DNA of 64,000 bases from Lucinisca nassula. Its lineage: Eukaryota > Mollusca > Bivalvia > Lucinida > Lucinidae. The notes under the pieces were generated by a model. That model was not told where the DNA came from and ran no database searches. It was given only the letters and a program-made list of their open reading frames with translations. Both the position numbers and the translations under genes were made by a program. Shown here in pieces: positions 53,660-64,000 of the stretch (positions are counted from its first letter, which is position 1; each line of letters opens with the position of its first letter). Location of the stretch: positions 67,457,396-67,521,395 of the forward strand of contig OY757026.1 in NCBI GenBank assembly GCA_963580285.1. The letters are read 5' to 3'.

Positions 53660-54006
53660 CAGTAGAACTTCGATGGCTCGAACACCGATGGCTCGTTTAC
53701 CATGGATGAGTCGAACCCGTTATTGAGCCCCTAACGAAATCCTCTATATAAGAAACAGTGGGGGATAATTAAGGAGATTTTAGTATTTTATCTTGCAAAT
53801 GTATACCGTGTGTACTCATTAGAATCGCCTCGATGAGGCAATTCTAATGAGTACACACAGCATACATATTCATTATCGAACACCGAAAAAATGTGAAAAA
53901 AGTATCTCGTTATGCCTCCTGACAGTAACCTCAGTGACTAGAACTGCCCCTGTCTCGAACAGATTTTCGAGGTCCCAAAGGTGTTCGAGCCATTGAAGTT
54001 CGACTG
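53660..54006. mobile_element. pogo/Tigger-like MITE carrying a P1-type core
   Basis: CAGTAGAACTTCGATGGCTC... and the inverse of ...GAGCCATTGAAGTTCGACTG are TIRs of pogo/Tigger type, flanked by TA at 53658-53659 and 54007-54008. At 53805-53870 lies TGTGTACTCATTAGAATCGC / inverse, a P1 core with matching changes on both arms. Confidence 0.87.
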
Positions 54007-54008
54007 TA

Positions 54009-54451
54009 GATCACATCACCATTGTAAGCCCGAGTGATTTGTCTACTCACAACTGGCCAACAAGGTGTGATTTATCTCTCAACAACAAAACACACAAGAG
54101 CTAATCTATTTCGATGCCAACACTTAACCAATGACAAGTTTATATTTGTTGGACTACAACCTTGAAACACTATGAACTGCCCCATGCCATAGTTTAACTA
54201 TATATCAACTTTCAGCTTCTAAATTACAGGAGGAGTCAGTCTGAAACAAAATGTTTACATGTATTTTAAAAGGGGTGTAACTCCATAAATATTTGGTAAA
54301 CCATAACCTCTGAACAATATGCACTGTCCAACTAAATACCAGGTTTTAGCTGGATGGAATGTTACCTACAGAAGTTAGCCATGAACAAAATATGTAAAGA
54401 CATTTTCAAAGGGGCACAATTCAATATTTGGTGAACCATAACCTCGAACCA
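54009..54451. other. Decayed satellite-like repeats
   Basis: Two diverged copies of ATATTTGGTAAACCATAACC (54285, 54425) with AAGGGGTGTAACTC / AAGGGGCACAATTC before them suggest an old ~130 bp monomer array. Confidence 0.5.
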
Positions 54452-54856
54452 AGAGGATCCAGACGACCCTGATTCGCTCACCTGCGTGTCACTGCCTCTT
54501 GTACATTCTATTTTTAGCTCTTGCGAACACCTTGTTCGTAAGAGCGGAACGATTTCAGCTATTTTAGTAAGGGATTACCTAGGCAACATTCCTGTGAAGT
54601 TTGAATCAAATTGGCCCAAGAGTTTAGCAGGAGTTCGCGTTTGAAGCAAAATTACGATGTTTTTTTTTATTTCTATTTTTAACTCTGGTGGCCATTTTGT
54701 TCATAGGAGCGGGATTGTTTTAGATATTTCGTATAGGCTCATCTAAGCGAAATTCCTCGAATTAAGAATGCAATTGGCCAAAGGGTACAGGAGAAGCTGA
54801 AGCTGTTGTTTGAAGATTTTTTTTCTATTTTTAGCTCTGGCGGCCAGCTTGCTAGT
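54452..54856 (+). repeat. HINE-like 5' portion, truncated
   Basis: CAAGAGGATCCAGACGACCC and GATTCGCTCACCTGCGTGTC, then monomers starting TTTTTAGCTCTGGCGGCCA at about 54510, 54670 and 54833. The 3' end is cut by the next element. Confidence 0.75.
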
Positions 54857-55370
54857 AAGGGGAGCTTTCCACTGAATGACTTCCGTGGGCGACAATAGTA
54901 ATCTTTTACCTGCTCCCACAAAAACTAGACATTCAAAACTTTTCAAACCTTACTTGTTTATAGAGCCATCCCAGCCCAACAATTTAATGAAAAAAAAATC
55001 CACATGTTGACCTGCTCATTTTCAAGTTACAGTCAACCATGATTGTTTACCTACTAGAACGGAATAATTACAAACCAACATTATTAAAGGAGGGATGACC
55101 ATATAAAATCAGCAAAAATTTCTTTGACCTTGCAGATATATTTATAAAACAAGCATCCTTTTAGTCCCTTATACCTATCATTTTCTCACATTGAAATAAA
55201 ACGTGGGGTATATATCCAATGGAAGCAAGTCTGGTATTTAGAACGCAACTAAAGTGCCAAAACCCGGCACCTCACAGTATTTAGTGCAGTAGCCAAATGA
55301 TAGGTAGTTAGGGAGCAGGTAAAAGATTACTTTTGTCGTCTATGGAAAACATTTAGTGGCAAGCTCCCCG
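54857..55370. mobile_element. MITE with ~60 bp terminal inverted repeats
   Basis: GGGGAGCTTTCCACTGAATG ... AGTAATCTTTTACCTGCTCC (54857-54916) and an inverted copy at 55312-55370. The middle is A+T-rich and non-coding. Confidence 0.82.
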
Positions 55371-55567
55371 TTCTCTCAAATTTCCCCCCCCCCCCCCAAA
55401 CTTTCGCCATTGTTAGAAGAAATCCCACCAACATTATTGACTGTAGCACACGCATTTCAGTTTGTTGCGAGAAAATACCGTCACGCCATATATCTACAAC
55501 AGGCGTTATAAAAGGGCTGCTATTTGCGTCACGCTGTTCTGTCCAGTAATTTGTTTCAGAATATTTC

Positions 55568-55621
55568 ACACATTACGAAAACACGTCCATTCAAATATAT
55601 CGAAAATTTTACCACCAAACT
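55568..55621. mobile_element. MITE family A left end
   Basis: CATTACGAAAACACGTCCAT and CAAATATATCGAAAATTTTA, cut off where the HINE-like element begins. Confidence 0.75.
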
Positions 55622-55864
55622 AGAAATGAGTCAGTACGACACAGATGCCCCCTGGTGAAGGACCCACCTCACCCCGAAAAAATATGCTGCAACAACAGCT
55701 GTCATCAGAAAACTTAACTCGCCTGAAAAAGTGTCCTTTAGGTCACTGGCATAGTTGGGGTTGAACAATTAAACGGCTGAAAAAAGTTGTTATAATCATA
55801 CCAGATAGGAACTCAATCCATCTACTTGTTTAGAAAATATGAGTTCTTAAAAACTGTAACATTT

Positions 55865-55991
55865 TTTTTTTTTGGTTTGGGTTTTACGGCCCTTTCAAGA
55901 TTATTTCACTCATATCGAGCCGATCGTTAATCAGAGGTGGGCGAAAACCGGAGTACCCGGAGAAAAACCACCTGACCTTCCGTTGCAGAAC
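55865..55991 (-). mobile_element. 5'-truncated SINE family 3 with 17 bp TSD
   Basis: TAAAAACTGTAACATTT occurs at 55848-55864 and 55992-56008. The insert lacks the tRNA head and ends in an A tail on its own strand (T run at 55865-55873). Confidence 0.92.
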
Positions 55992-56552
55992 TAAAAACTG
56001 TAACATTTCTAAGTCTACGACCAGGGATAGGGCTATGACTGAATGAAACTTTTGATTTTTGTCTACCATGATTCCAAATATGAAGCATATCCATTATATG
56101 GTTTGGAAAATAGGAGCTGGAAATGCATTTAACATGAAAAAATTCTAAGAATGTGACCTCGACCTTGAGGTCAGGCGTATGGCTGAATTTACCTTTGAAA
56201 CATGCAACTATCATCATTCCAAATATGGCGCAAATCCATTGCGTGTATATGGTTTGAAAAAAATAAGCTCTTTACATACTTTAAATTTATTATTTTTTTT
56301 TTTTATGTATGTGACTGTCACCTTGAGATCATGTGCATGGGTGGGGTATTGATGAATATCACTCTGGACGTGTACCTATTATTGTACCAAATATAAAAAC
56401 AATCTATCATATGGTTTGACAAATATGACCTCTCAAATTAATATTAAAACTTTCTAAGTTTGTGATCTTGACCTTAAAGTCTTACGAATGTGGGGGTATA
56501 TTGCCAACTAGACCCATATATTTCTTCAAGCCCCGATGGGCGGGGCCGAAAT

Positions 56553-57180
56553 TACAGATAGATAAAGGGATAAGAATAACTGATATCCATGCTTCCTAAT
56601 AAAATCTTATAATTACACTTCATATTTTTATGCAAGAGAAGTAAAATGAAAGGGCATTTTCTCCCTTAAATGCCTTAATTCAAAATGATCATCAATGGTT
56701 GATATGTCTTTAACAACACTCAATCATTCTCTGGTTTGATGTGAGAATAAAAACTATTTTTTAAGTTTCTGCGGAAACAAATAGTTTCATCATAATTATA
56801 AATATATTCACTTTCTACTTTATGCAACACTTTTTGGGGCTTCAAACTGCTTCGAAACCAGCTTTTCAATAAGATAGACTAGTTTCGCACTAAACATTAT
56901 GGCCGGAAATGTTCAATTTCAGTGCGTAACTCGTCCATGTGATGATTTTTTTTTCAGATATTTTCAATAAAAACTGTCCACAATGTTTACAATACACATT
57001 TTAAACTCAAACACTCTTTCAGAATTGTTATAGAAGACAAAGCAGTAAAGAATTTCAGTTTTTTCCTTCTCCTGTAAAATTATGCAAAGGGCAGATAGAA
57101 TAGTTTCGCACTAAGGCCTCGATCTATTATCATGTCAAACATGCACTGAATCAATCATAAAAGGTCAGGCTCTACCTGGT
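56553..57180. other. Unassigned insert within the HINE region
   Basis: Not monomer sequence. TAGTTTCGCACTAA occurs twice (56880, 57105), about 225 bp apart in direct orientation; no ORF. Confidence 0.45.
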
Positions 57181-57607
57181 ACAAATACCTTAACCTGAGT
57201 CTTTGAAATTAAATATTTCAGAAACCGTGACCTTGACCTTTAGGTCATGGATATGGGTGGGGTATTGCTGAATAAATCTTTGGACCTATATCTATCATTA
57301 TACCAAATAACGAAAGTCATCGAAAGGTTTGGAAGATATGAGCTCTTAAATAAAAAGAGTACCTTAACATGAATCTTTAACATTAAAATTTTTTAAGTCC
57401 CTGACCTTGACATTGAGGTTGTAGGTATGGGTGTGGGTACTGCTGAATGTAACATTGGACCCATATCTATCAACATACTAAATATGAACCAAATCCAACA
57501 GATGGTTTGGAAAATATGAGTTCAGGTTCAACCTGGTACAAATGACTTAACCCGAGTCTAACAGGATTAAGTCGTACGTATGTAACCACGGACGCACGGA
57601 AAACCAA

Positions 57608-60600
57608 ACGAGAAATGTGTCAGTAGGACACAGATGCCCCCGCCAGTGGCCCACCTCACCCCGAAAAAAATCATGCTGCAACAACAGCTGTCATTGACCG
57701 GCATAAGTCACCTGGAACAGTGTCCATGAGGTCAATGGCACAGGTGGGTGTATTGCCGATTCAGCCTTTGAAAAAAATAACTATCATCATACAACATATG
57801 AATTCTATCCATGAAATGGTTTGGAAAATATGAGCTCTTTAAACATTAACATTAAAACAAATTATAAGTCCGTGACGTTGACCTTGGGGTCCTGTTCAAG
57901 GGCGGGGTAATGGCTGAATGAAATTTTTGACCTGAACCTGTCACCATTCCAAATATGAAGCAAATCCATTACATGTTTTGGAAAATGTGAGCTCTTAACA
58001 TAAACAAGAGGCCCATGGGCCACAATGCTCACCAGAACTCAGGCGGACACTGCCCACTGGCAGCCATGTATGGTTTCAGGTTTTAATTTATTGATTATAG
58101 TCTCCCAAACAAACCCCCATTTCAAAATGAGCACCCATGTGGACTCTGTATCTGAAATATTAGGCCTTTTATGAGGTGGAAGGATGAGAAATGGACCCAA
58201 CAGAGCCCTGAATGGTATCACTGAATCTATCTTATCATAAGGCACATGAATATATATGGTTTAGGGGTTGGGATGTGTACTGTTCCTGAGATATAAGGCC
58301 TTTTAAGCTGCGAAGGGGTTGGAGCATAGCCCTGGCAGACCCTAGGAAAGCCAAGATTGTTGTCGCTGAATGTGTCTTATAATAAGGACCAAGAAAATAT
58401 ATTGTTTAGGGTTGGAGATATGAACAGTTTCCAAGATATGAGGCCCTCTTATGAAATGATGAGGAGAGGAATGGCCCCTGTGGACCACCAAGTTTGTGTG
58501 ACTGAATGTGTCTAATCATAAGAAACAATAATATATATGATTATGAGGTTGGGATATTAATGGTGTCTGAGATATATGGCCTTTTATGAAGTAGAGGCGT
58601 GGGCCATGGCATCAGCATGTTGCCCTAGCACATAGATGCATTGATGTGAGTGAATGAGTCTTATTATAGGGAACACAAATATACATATCTTAGGGGTGGG
58701 GATCTGAACAGTTTCTGAGATATATTGCATTTTATGAAGTGGAAGGGTGAGGCATAGCCCCAGCACACCCCCAGAGACCCCTAGGTTGGTATCACTGAAT
58801 GTGTCTCATCATAAGGAACAAGAATATATATGGTTTAGGGTTGGGGGTTCTGAATGGTTTCCGAGATATTGAGCCTTTTATGAAGTGGAGGGGGTTGGGC
58901 ATGGCCCGGGCACATCCCAGAGGACCCCGAGGTTGGTTTCAATGAATGCGTCTTATCATATGAAACAAGAATATATATGGTTTTGGGATGGGGATCTGAA
59001 TGGTTTCCGAGACGTATCACCTTTTATGAAGTGGAAGGGTGGGGCACAGCCCCTGTGCGGCCCAGGAGACCCTTAGATTGGTATCACTGAATGCGTCTTA
59101 TCATAAGAAACAAGAATTTATATGCTTTAGGGGTGGGGATCTGAACGGTTTCTGAGATATTGGGCTTTTACTAAATGCAGGGGGTGGGGCATAGCCCTGG
59201 CACATCCTAGGGGACCCCCAGATTGGTGTCACTGAATGCCTCTTTTCATAAGAAACAAGAATATAAATGGTTTTGGGGTGGGGATCTGAAGGGTTTCCGA
59301 GATACATCACCTTTTATGAAATGGAAGGTTGGGGCATAGCCCTGGTGCGGCCTGTGAGATCCTTAGGTTGATATCACTGAATGCATCTTAACATAAGGAA
59401 CAAGAATTTATATGGTTTAGTGGTGGGGATCTGAACGGTTTCTGAGATATTGGGCCTTTTATGAAGTGGAGGGGTCGGGCATAGCCCCCGTGCGGCAAGG
59501 GAGACCCTAAGGTGGGTATCACTGAATGCGTCTTATCATAAGGAACAAGAATTTAAATGGTTTAGGGGTGGGGATCTGAACGGTTTCTGAGATATTCAGC
59601 CTTTTACGAAGTGGAGGGGGTGGGGCATAAGCCCCGCCACATCCTAGGGGACCCTCAGATTGGTGTCACTGAATGCGTCTTATCATAAGAAACAAGAATA
59701 TATATAGTTTAGGGGTGGGGATCTGAATGGTTTCTGAGATATATGGCATTTATGAAGTGGAAGGGTGGGGCATGGCCCCAGCGCACCCAAGAGAGACCCC
59801 AATGTTGGTATCACTGAATATGTCTTATCATAAGGAACAAGAATATATATGGTTTAGGGGTGGAGATCTCAATGGTTTCTGAGATAAATGGCATTTTATG
59901 AAGTGGAGGGGGTGGGGCATGTCCCCGGCACATCCCTGGGGGACCCAAGGTTGGTGTCACTTAATGCATCTTAGCATAAGGAACAAGAATATATATAGTT
60001 TAGGGGTGGGGATCTGAATGGTTTCTGAGATAAATGGCATTTTATGAAATAGAGGGGGCAGGGCATGTCCCCGGCACATCCCGGGGGACCCCCAGGTTGG
60101 TGTCACTTAATGCATCTTATCATAAGGAACAAGAATATATATGGTTTAGGGGTTGGGATCTCTAAGGTTTCTGAGATATAAGGCATTTTATGAAGTGGAG
60201 GGGGCGGGGCATGGCCCCGGCACAACCTAGGGGACCCCCAGGTTGACATTAAAGCATATGGCTGAGAGAAGTTTACTCAAGGAACATTTTTATGTAAGTT
60301 TTGTCAAAATATCTGCATTGACTTGGCAGTAAATGCCATTTTTCAGTTTTCCCCATTATAAGTCAATGGAAACTCTAAGTTGCCATAGCAACAAAACTAA
60401 AAGGCCAAATTTCATAAAAAACACAAAACCTGTAAAGGCAAATATGGTGAATATTTTCATATAGTCTCAGCCTCCTAGAGCATACAGTTTCTGAGGAGAT
60501 GATTTTTTAAGTATTTTTTTTTTCTATTTTTTGCATTTTGGTTTCCATTAAAATTGAGCAGTAGGCCTAAAATCATATGGTAGATACTAGATTGCTTAAG

Positions 60601-61083
60601 GAACATTTCTATGAAAGTTTTGTTCCAATATCTGCAAAGGCTTTGCAGTTAATGCCATTTTTCAATTTTCCCCATTATAAGTCTATGGGAGCTCTAAGTT
60701 GCTATAGCAACCAAACTAATGGGCCAATTTTCATAAAAAACACAAACTTTCAATCCCCCAGCCCAAGGATGCTACAGATAAAATTTGGGCCGAATCGGTC
60801 CAGTGGCTTCAGAGAAGAAGATGTTTGAAAGTGTTGACGTCAGACGACGACAACGACGACGACAACGCCGGACAACTGCCTATCCTATAAGCTCCCCCGG
60901 AGCCTTCGGCTCTGGTGAGCTAAAAATCCAAGTCTGTGACCTTATCATCAGGGGTGGTGGTATGGCTGAATAAAACCTAGGAACTGTAACTATCATCCTT
61001 CGAAAAACAAGTATGAAGCAGATATGGTTTGGAAAATATGAGCATTTTTCATGATAAAAACTTTCTATGTCTGTGACCTTGAC
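57608..61083 (+). mobile_element. HINE-like element split by a 2.9 kb HINE
   Basis: 5' GTGTCAGTAGGACACAGATG and CCCCCGCC. Monomers run to 58002 and continue at 60928-61083 (CCAAGTCTGTGACCTT, GGTTTGGAAAATATGAGC), the same order as in the element at 55622. The expected GGCGGGGGC end is not present; it is cut at a family A MITE piece. Confidence 0.78.
58003..60927 (+). mobile_element. HINE-like element, about fourteen 146 bp monomers
   Basis: Sister of 37654-40107: CAAGAGGCCCATGGGCC, GCTCACCAGAAC, monomers with CATAAGGAACAAGAATATAT (59392, 59538, 59684, 59829, 59975, 60121), the non-repeat region with AATGCCATTTTTCAATTTTC, (GAC)n at 60840-60870, hairpin CCGGAGCCTTCGGCTCTGG and GGTGAGCTAA. Spacing of 145-146 bp is very regular. 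Confidence 0.9.
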
Positions 61084-61190
61084 CTGGGGTGAGGCGGCTC
61101 TAACGAGTATCCACAATCAATGTTTCTGAGCAGAAATAAGAAAAACAATGACTACCCATTCAAACCCAGTTCCACCATACAAAAGTGGGG
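61084..61190. mobile_element. MITE family A right half
   Basis: GAGGCGGCTCTAACGAGTAT, TTTCTGAGCAGAAATAAG and AAAAGTGGGGCGTAAC; the left half and terminal repeat are missing. Confidence 0.75.
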
Positions 61191-61191
61191 C

Positions 61192-61406
61192 GTAACCCTT
61201 TTTATGTACCAGAAACCTCGAAACGTGTACCCTGGCAAACAGTGCAGGCCCAGTTCAGACGCCGCAGAACGGGCCTACAATATTTGCTAAAAGTTCAGTC
61301 ATTTTCCAGATTAATTTTGATGAAAACACAAACTGACACCCCTCAATTTTATAATGGACTCCTGCTATATAAGGAGGAAGATTTCATTTTGTACAAAAAG
61401 GGCTAA
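61192..61406. mobile_element. piggyBac-like MITE group PB2, core partly deleted
   Basis: GTAACCCTTTTTATGTACC-like left end, right end GTACAAAAAGGGCTAA. The P2 palindrome has lost part of its right arm (GACGCCGCAGAACGGGCC). Confidence 0.83.
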
Positions 61407-61591
61407 TATAGGAGCTCTGTGTTAGAATTTACATTTTTCATGTTCAACTCAGCTAAGCAAGAGCGTTGTTTTGTTCTGAAATATAATCAAAGCACAGAGA
61501 GTGCTGAATTAACAACTGTTTGCGAACTTTGGCTCGGTCCGTGCCTTTTGATAAAACGTCATTTAACCGGTTTGAATATATCTGATGGTAA

Positions 61592-61972
61592 GGTTGGCTA
61601 GATTAATCGGATAATCGATTATTTAGTCGATAATTTCCACAAAAATGATTGTCATTACTGATTTTCTTGCAAACGATTATTTGATAAGTACAATATAATA
61701 CCCAAAGTTGTGCCTAAAAATAGATGTATGAGTGGCCAACAGTGCAGACTTAGATGAGACATCGCGTTCTGCGGCGTCTCATCTGGGTCTACGCTGTTTG
61801 TTCAGGTCTAGGTCTATCTGTTCAAATACATATGGAAAAGTACAGCATATGGTTGGAAACATGCTCAGACAGAAAGCAAGACAGGTAAAAGTATTACCAA
61901 ATCTTCAGTGATTTCTTATCGATTATCGATTGCATTGAGATGAATGATAGTTAATCGATTATCCTATCCATA
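61592..61972. mobile_element. hAT-like MITE with P2-type core
   Basis: Left GGTTGGCTAGATTAATCGGA, right TTAATCGATTATCCTATCC, both rich in ATCGAT as at 46824. Centre AACAGTGCAGACTTAGATGA / inverse around TCGCGTTCTGCGG. The TSD is unclear. Confidence 0.72.
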
Positions 61973-62051
61973 AAATATTATTTTCAAACGATTTTCTTGA
62001 CGTGACACAACCATATGTATGGATTAAGGTGTTGTTCAAGTACGCTAAAAT

Positions 62052-64000
62052 GAACAAGAGGACCATGATGGCCCTGGATCGCTCACCTGATCCATAGAGT
62101 AACAAGTGGGCCCCGGGGAGGGCCATTATTGACCCCAGGGTTATAATGTGCATAATGTTGAGGGAGATCTAAAAAGGTGAAGCTTCATACCAAATATCAA
62201 CAAAGGCTATAATTTGAACAATCTTGGCAAAGGTCCACTAGATGAAGCTACACAACAAATATCAAAGACCTGGGCCTTGCGGTTTCAGAGAAGAAGATTT
62301 TTTTAAAGATATTCCTTACATAAGCCTATGTAAAACCAAATAGCCCGGGGGCAGGGGCATTTTTGGCCTCAGGGCTATAATTTAAACAATCTTGATAGAG
62401 GTTTACTAGATGAAGCTTCACAACAAATTTCAAAGACCTGGGCCTTGTTGTTTCATGGAAGAAGATTTTCAAAGATTATCTCTATTATAAGTCTATGTAA
62501 AACCAAAGGGCCCTGGGGCGGGGGCATTTGTGGCCCCTGGGCTATAATTTGAACAATCTTGGTAGAGGTCCACTAGCTGAAGCTTCATACCAAATGTCAA
62601 AGACCTAGGCCTTGTGGTTTCAGAGAAGAAGATTTTTCAAGATTTTCCCTATATAAGTCTATGTAAAACCAAAGGGCCCAGGAGCTGGGGCATTTTTGGC
62701 CCCAGGGCTATAATTTGAACAATCTTGATAGAGGTCCACAAGATGAAGCTTCATACCAAATATCAAAGACCTGGGTCTTGCAGTTTCAGAAAAGAAGATT
62801 TTTAAAGATTTTCCCTATATAAGCCTATGTAAAACCAAAGGGCCCCGGGGTGGGGGCATTTTTGGACCCAACACTATAATTTGAACAGTCTTTGTAGGGG
62901 TCCACTAGATGAAGCTTCATACCAAATATCAAAGACCTGGGCCTTGCAGTTTCAGAAAAGAAGATTTTTAAAGATTTTCCCTATATAAGCCTAAGTAAAA
63001 CCAAAGGGCCCCGGAGCGAGGGCATTTTTGGCCCCAGGGCTATAGTTTGAACAATCTTGGTAGAGATCCACAAGATGAAGCTTCATACCAAATATCAAAG
63101 ACCTGGGCCTTGCAGTTTCAGAGAAGAAGATTTTTAAAGGTTTTCCCTATATAAGCCTATGTAAAACCAAAGGGCCCCGGGGTGGGGGCATTTTTGGCCC
63201 CAACACTATAATTTGAACAGTCTTGGTAGGGGTCCACTAGATGAAGCTTCATACCAAATAGCAAAGACCTGGGCCCTGCAGTTTCAGAGAAGAAGATTTT
63301 TTAAAGATTTTCCCAATATAAGCCCATGTCAAACCAAAGTGCCCTGGGGCGGGGGCATTTTTGGCCCCAGCACTATAATTTGAACAATCTTGGTAGGGGT
63401 CCACTAGATGAAGCTTCATACCAAATATCAAAGACCTGGGCCTTGCGGTTTCAGAGAAGAAGATTTTTAAAGGTTTTCCCTATATAAGCCTATGTAAAAC
63501 CAAAGGGCCCCGGGACGGGGGCATTTTGGGCCCCAGCACTATTATTTGAACAATCTTGGTAGGGGTCCATAAGATGAAGATTCATACCAAATATCAAAGA
63601 CCTGGGCCTTGCAGTTTCAGAGAAGAAGATTTTTAAAGATTTTCTCTAAATAAGCCCATGTAAAACCAAAGGGCCCCGGGGTGGGGGCATTTTTGGCCCC
63701 AGCACTATAATTTGAACAATCTTGGTAGGGGTCTACTAGATGAAGCTTCATACCAAATATCAAAGTCCTGGGCCTTACGGTTTCAGAGAAGATTTTTAAA
63801 GGTTTTCCCAATATAAGCCTATGTAAATCCAAAGGGCCCCGGGGCGGGGGCATTTTGGGCCCCAGCACTATAATTTGAACACCCTTGGTAGGGGTCCATA
63901 AGATGAAGATTCATACCATATATCAAAGACCTGGGCCTTGCAGTTTCAGAGAAGAAGATTTTTAAAGATTTTCCCTATATAAGCCCATGTAAAACCAAAG
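62052..64000 (+). mobile_element. HINE-like element, 166 bp monomers, runs off right edge
   Basis: 5' CAAGAGGACCATGATGGCCC hairpin and GATCGCTCACCTGATC, then about eleven monomers of mostly 164-167 bp (phase mark AAGACCTGGG at about 62266, 62432, 62599, 62765, 62930, 63097, 63262, 63429, 63596, 63760, 63922). Each has CACTAGATGAAGCTTCATAC, TTTTTAAAGATTTTCCCTAT, ATAAGCCTATGTAAAACCAA and GGGCATTTTTGGCCCC. The 3' end lies outside the window. Short minus-strand ORFs here are monomer translations. Confidence 0.88.

Larger units (their letters stand above)
55622..57600 (+). mobile_element. HINE-like element, diverged monomers, with nested insertions
   Basis: 5' AGTCAGTACGACACAGATGCC and CAACAACAGCTGTCAT; monomers carry CTAAGTCTGTGACCTTGACC, GAGGTCATGGGTATGGG-like and GGTTTGGAAAATATGAGCTC; a remnant GGACGCACGG is at the end. 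It contains SINE 3 (55865) and a SINE C end (56521-56552: CTTCAAGCCCCGATGGGCGG). Confidence 0.78.

Overview
This window looks like repeat-dense nuclear DNA from a marine bivalve mollusc, probably a clam-type heterodont (species not determined). The reasons are the A+T-rich background, tRNA-headed SINEs, CR1/Jockey-group LINEs with 2A-like N termini, a Penelope-like retroelement, a D34D mariner, and above all long elements built from ~120-170 bp tandem monomers followed by a (CGGA)n-like microsatellite, the architecture described for bivalve 'pearl'/HINE (Helentron-like) elements. Almost everything here is mobile DNA or its debris. Only one convincing host gene is present: an intronless seven-finger C2H2 zinc-finger protein at 52096-52992 (minus).

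Layout. 1-2316 (minus) is an open LINE ORF2 (endonuclease plus reverse transcriptase) running off the left edge. 3.5-5 kb holds a SINE, (GA)n tracts, a diverged triplicated segment and a T24/G24 tract. 5.8-9.7 kb holds palindromic MITEs, an intact LINE ORF1 (7404-8333, minus) and nested SINE/MITE copies. 9903-15360 is one mariner element split by a 4.14 kb long-TIR element (10445-14584), which itself carries a SINE, a second SINE family and a decayed LINE with a canonical 2A motif. 15.5-30 kb is a mosaic of MITEs, SINEs, a decayed LINE (18.7-20.2 kb), an inverted array of GGACAAAATCCCCC units (22.2-22.9 kb) and a MITE whose body is an array of ~20 bp palindromes (27309-27704). 30.8-45.9 kb combines Penelope-like sequences, LINE fragments and large tandem-repeat HINE-like elements, with repeated nesting. 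46-52 kb holds a hAT-like MITE, more HINE-like arrays and a Penelope 3' fragment. 52-54 kb is the zinc-finger gene bracketed by MITEs. 54.4-64 kb is mostly HINE-like satellite; the final 166 bp monomer array runs off the right edge.

Several insertions can be dated relative to each other from clean target-site duplications (mariner/long-TIR element, LINE tail at 19336, SINEs at 11042, 15809, 20727 and 55865, MITEs at 29291 and 41390). The most interesting general pattern is that two central palindromes, called here P1 (arm GTTAGAACCGCCTC) and P2 (arm AAACAGTGTAGAYCYAGAT), each sit in the middle of MITEs whose outer ends belong to different transposon groups. No CRISPR array, rRNA, operon or virus was recognised. 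All family assignments come from reading motifs by eye; none was checked against a database.
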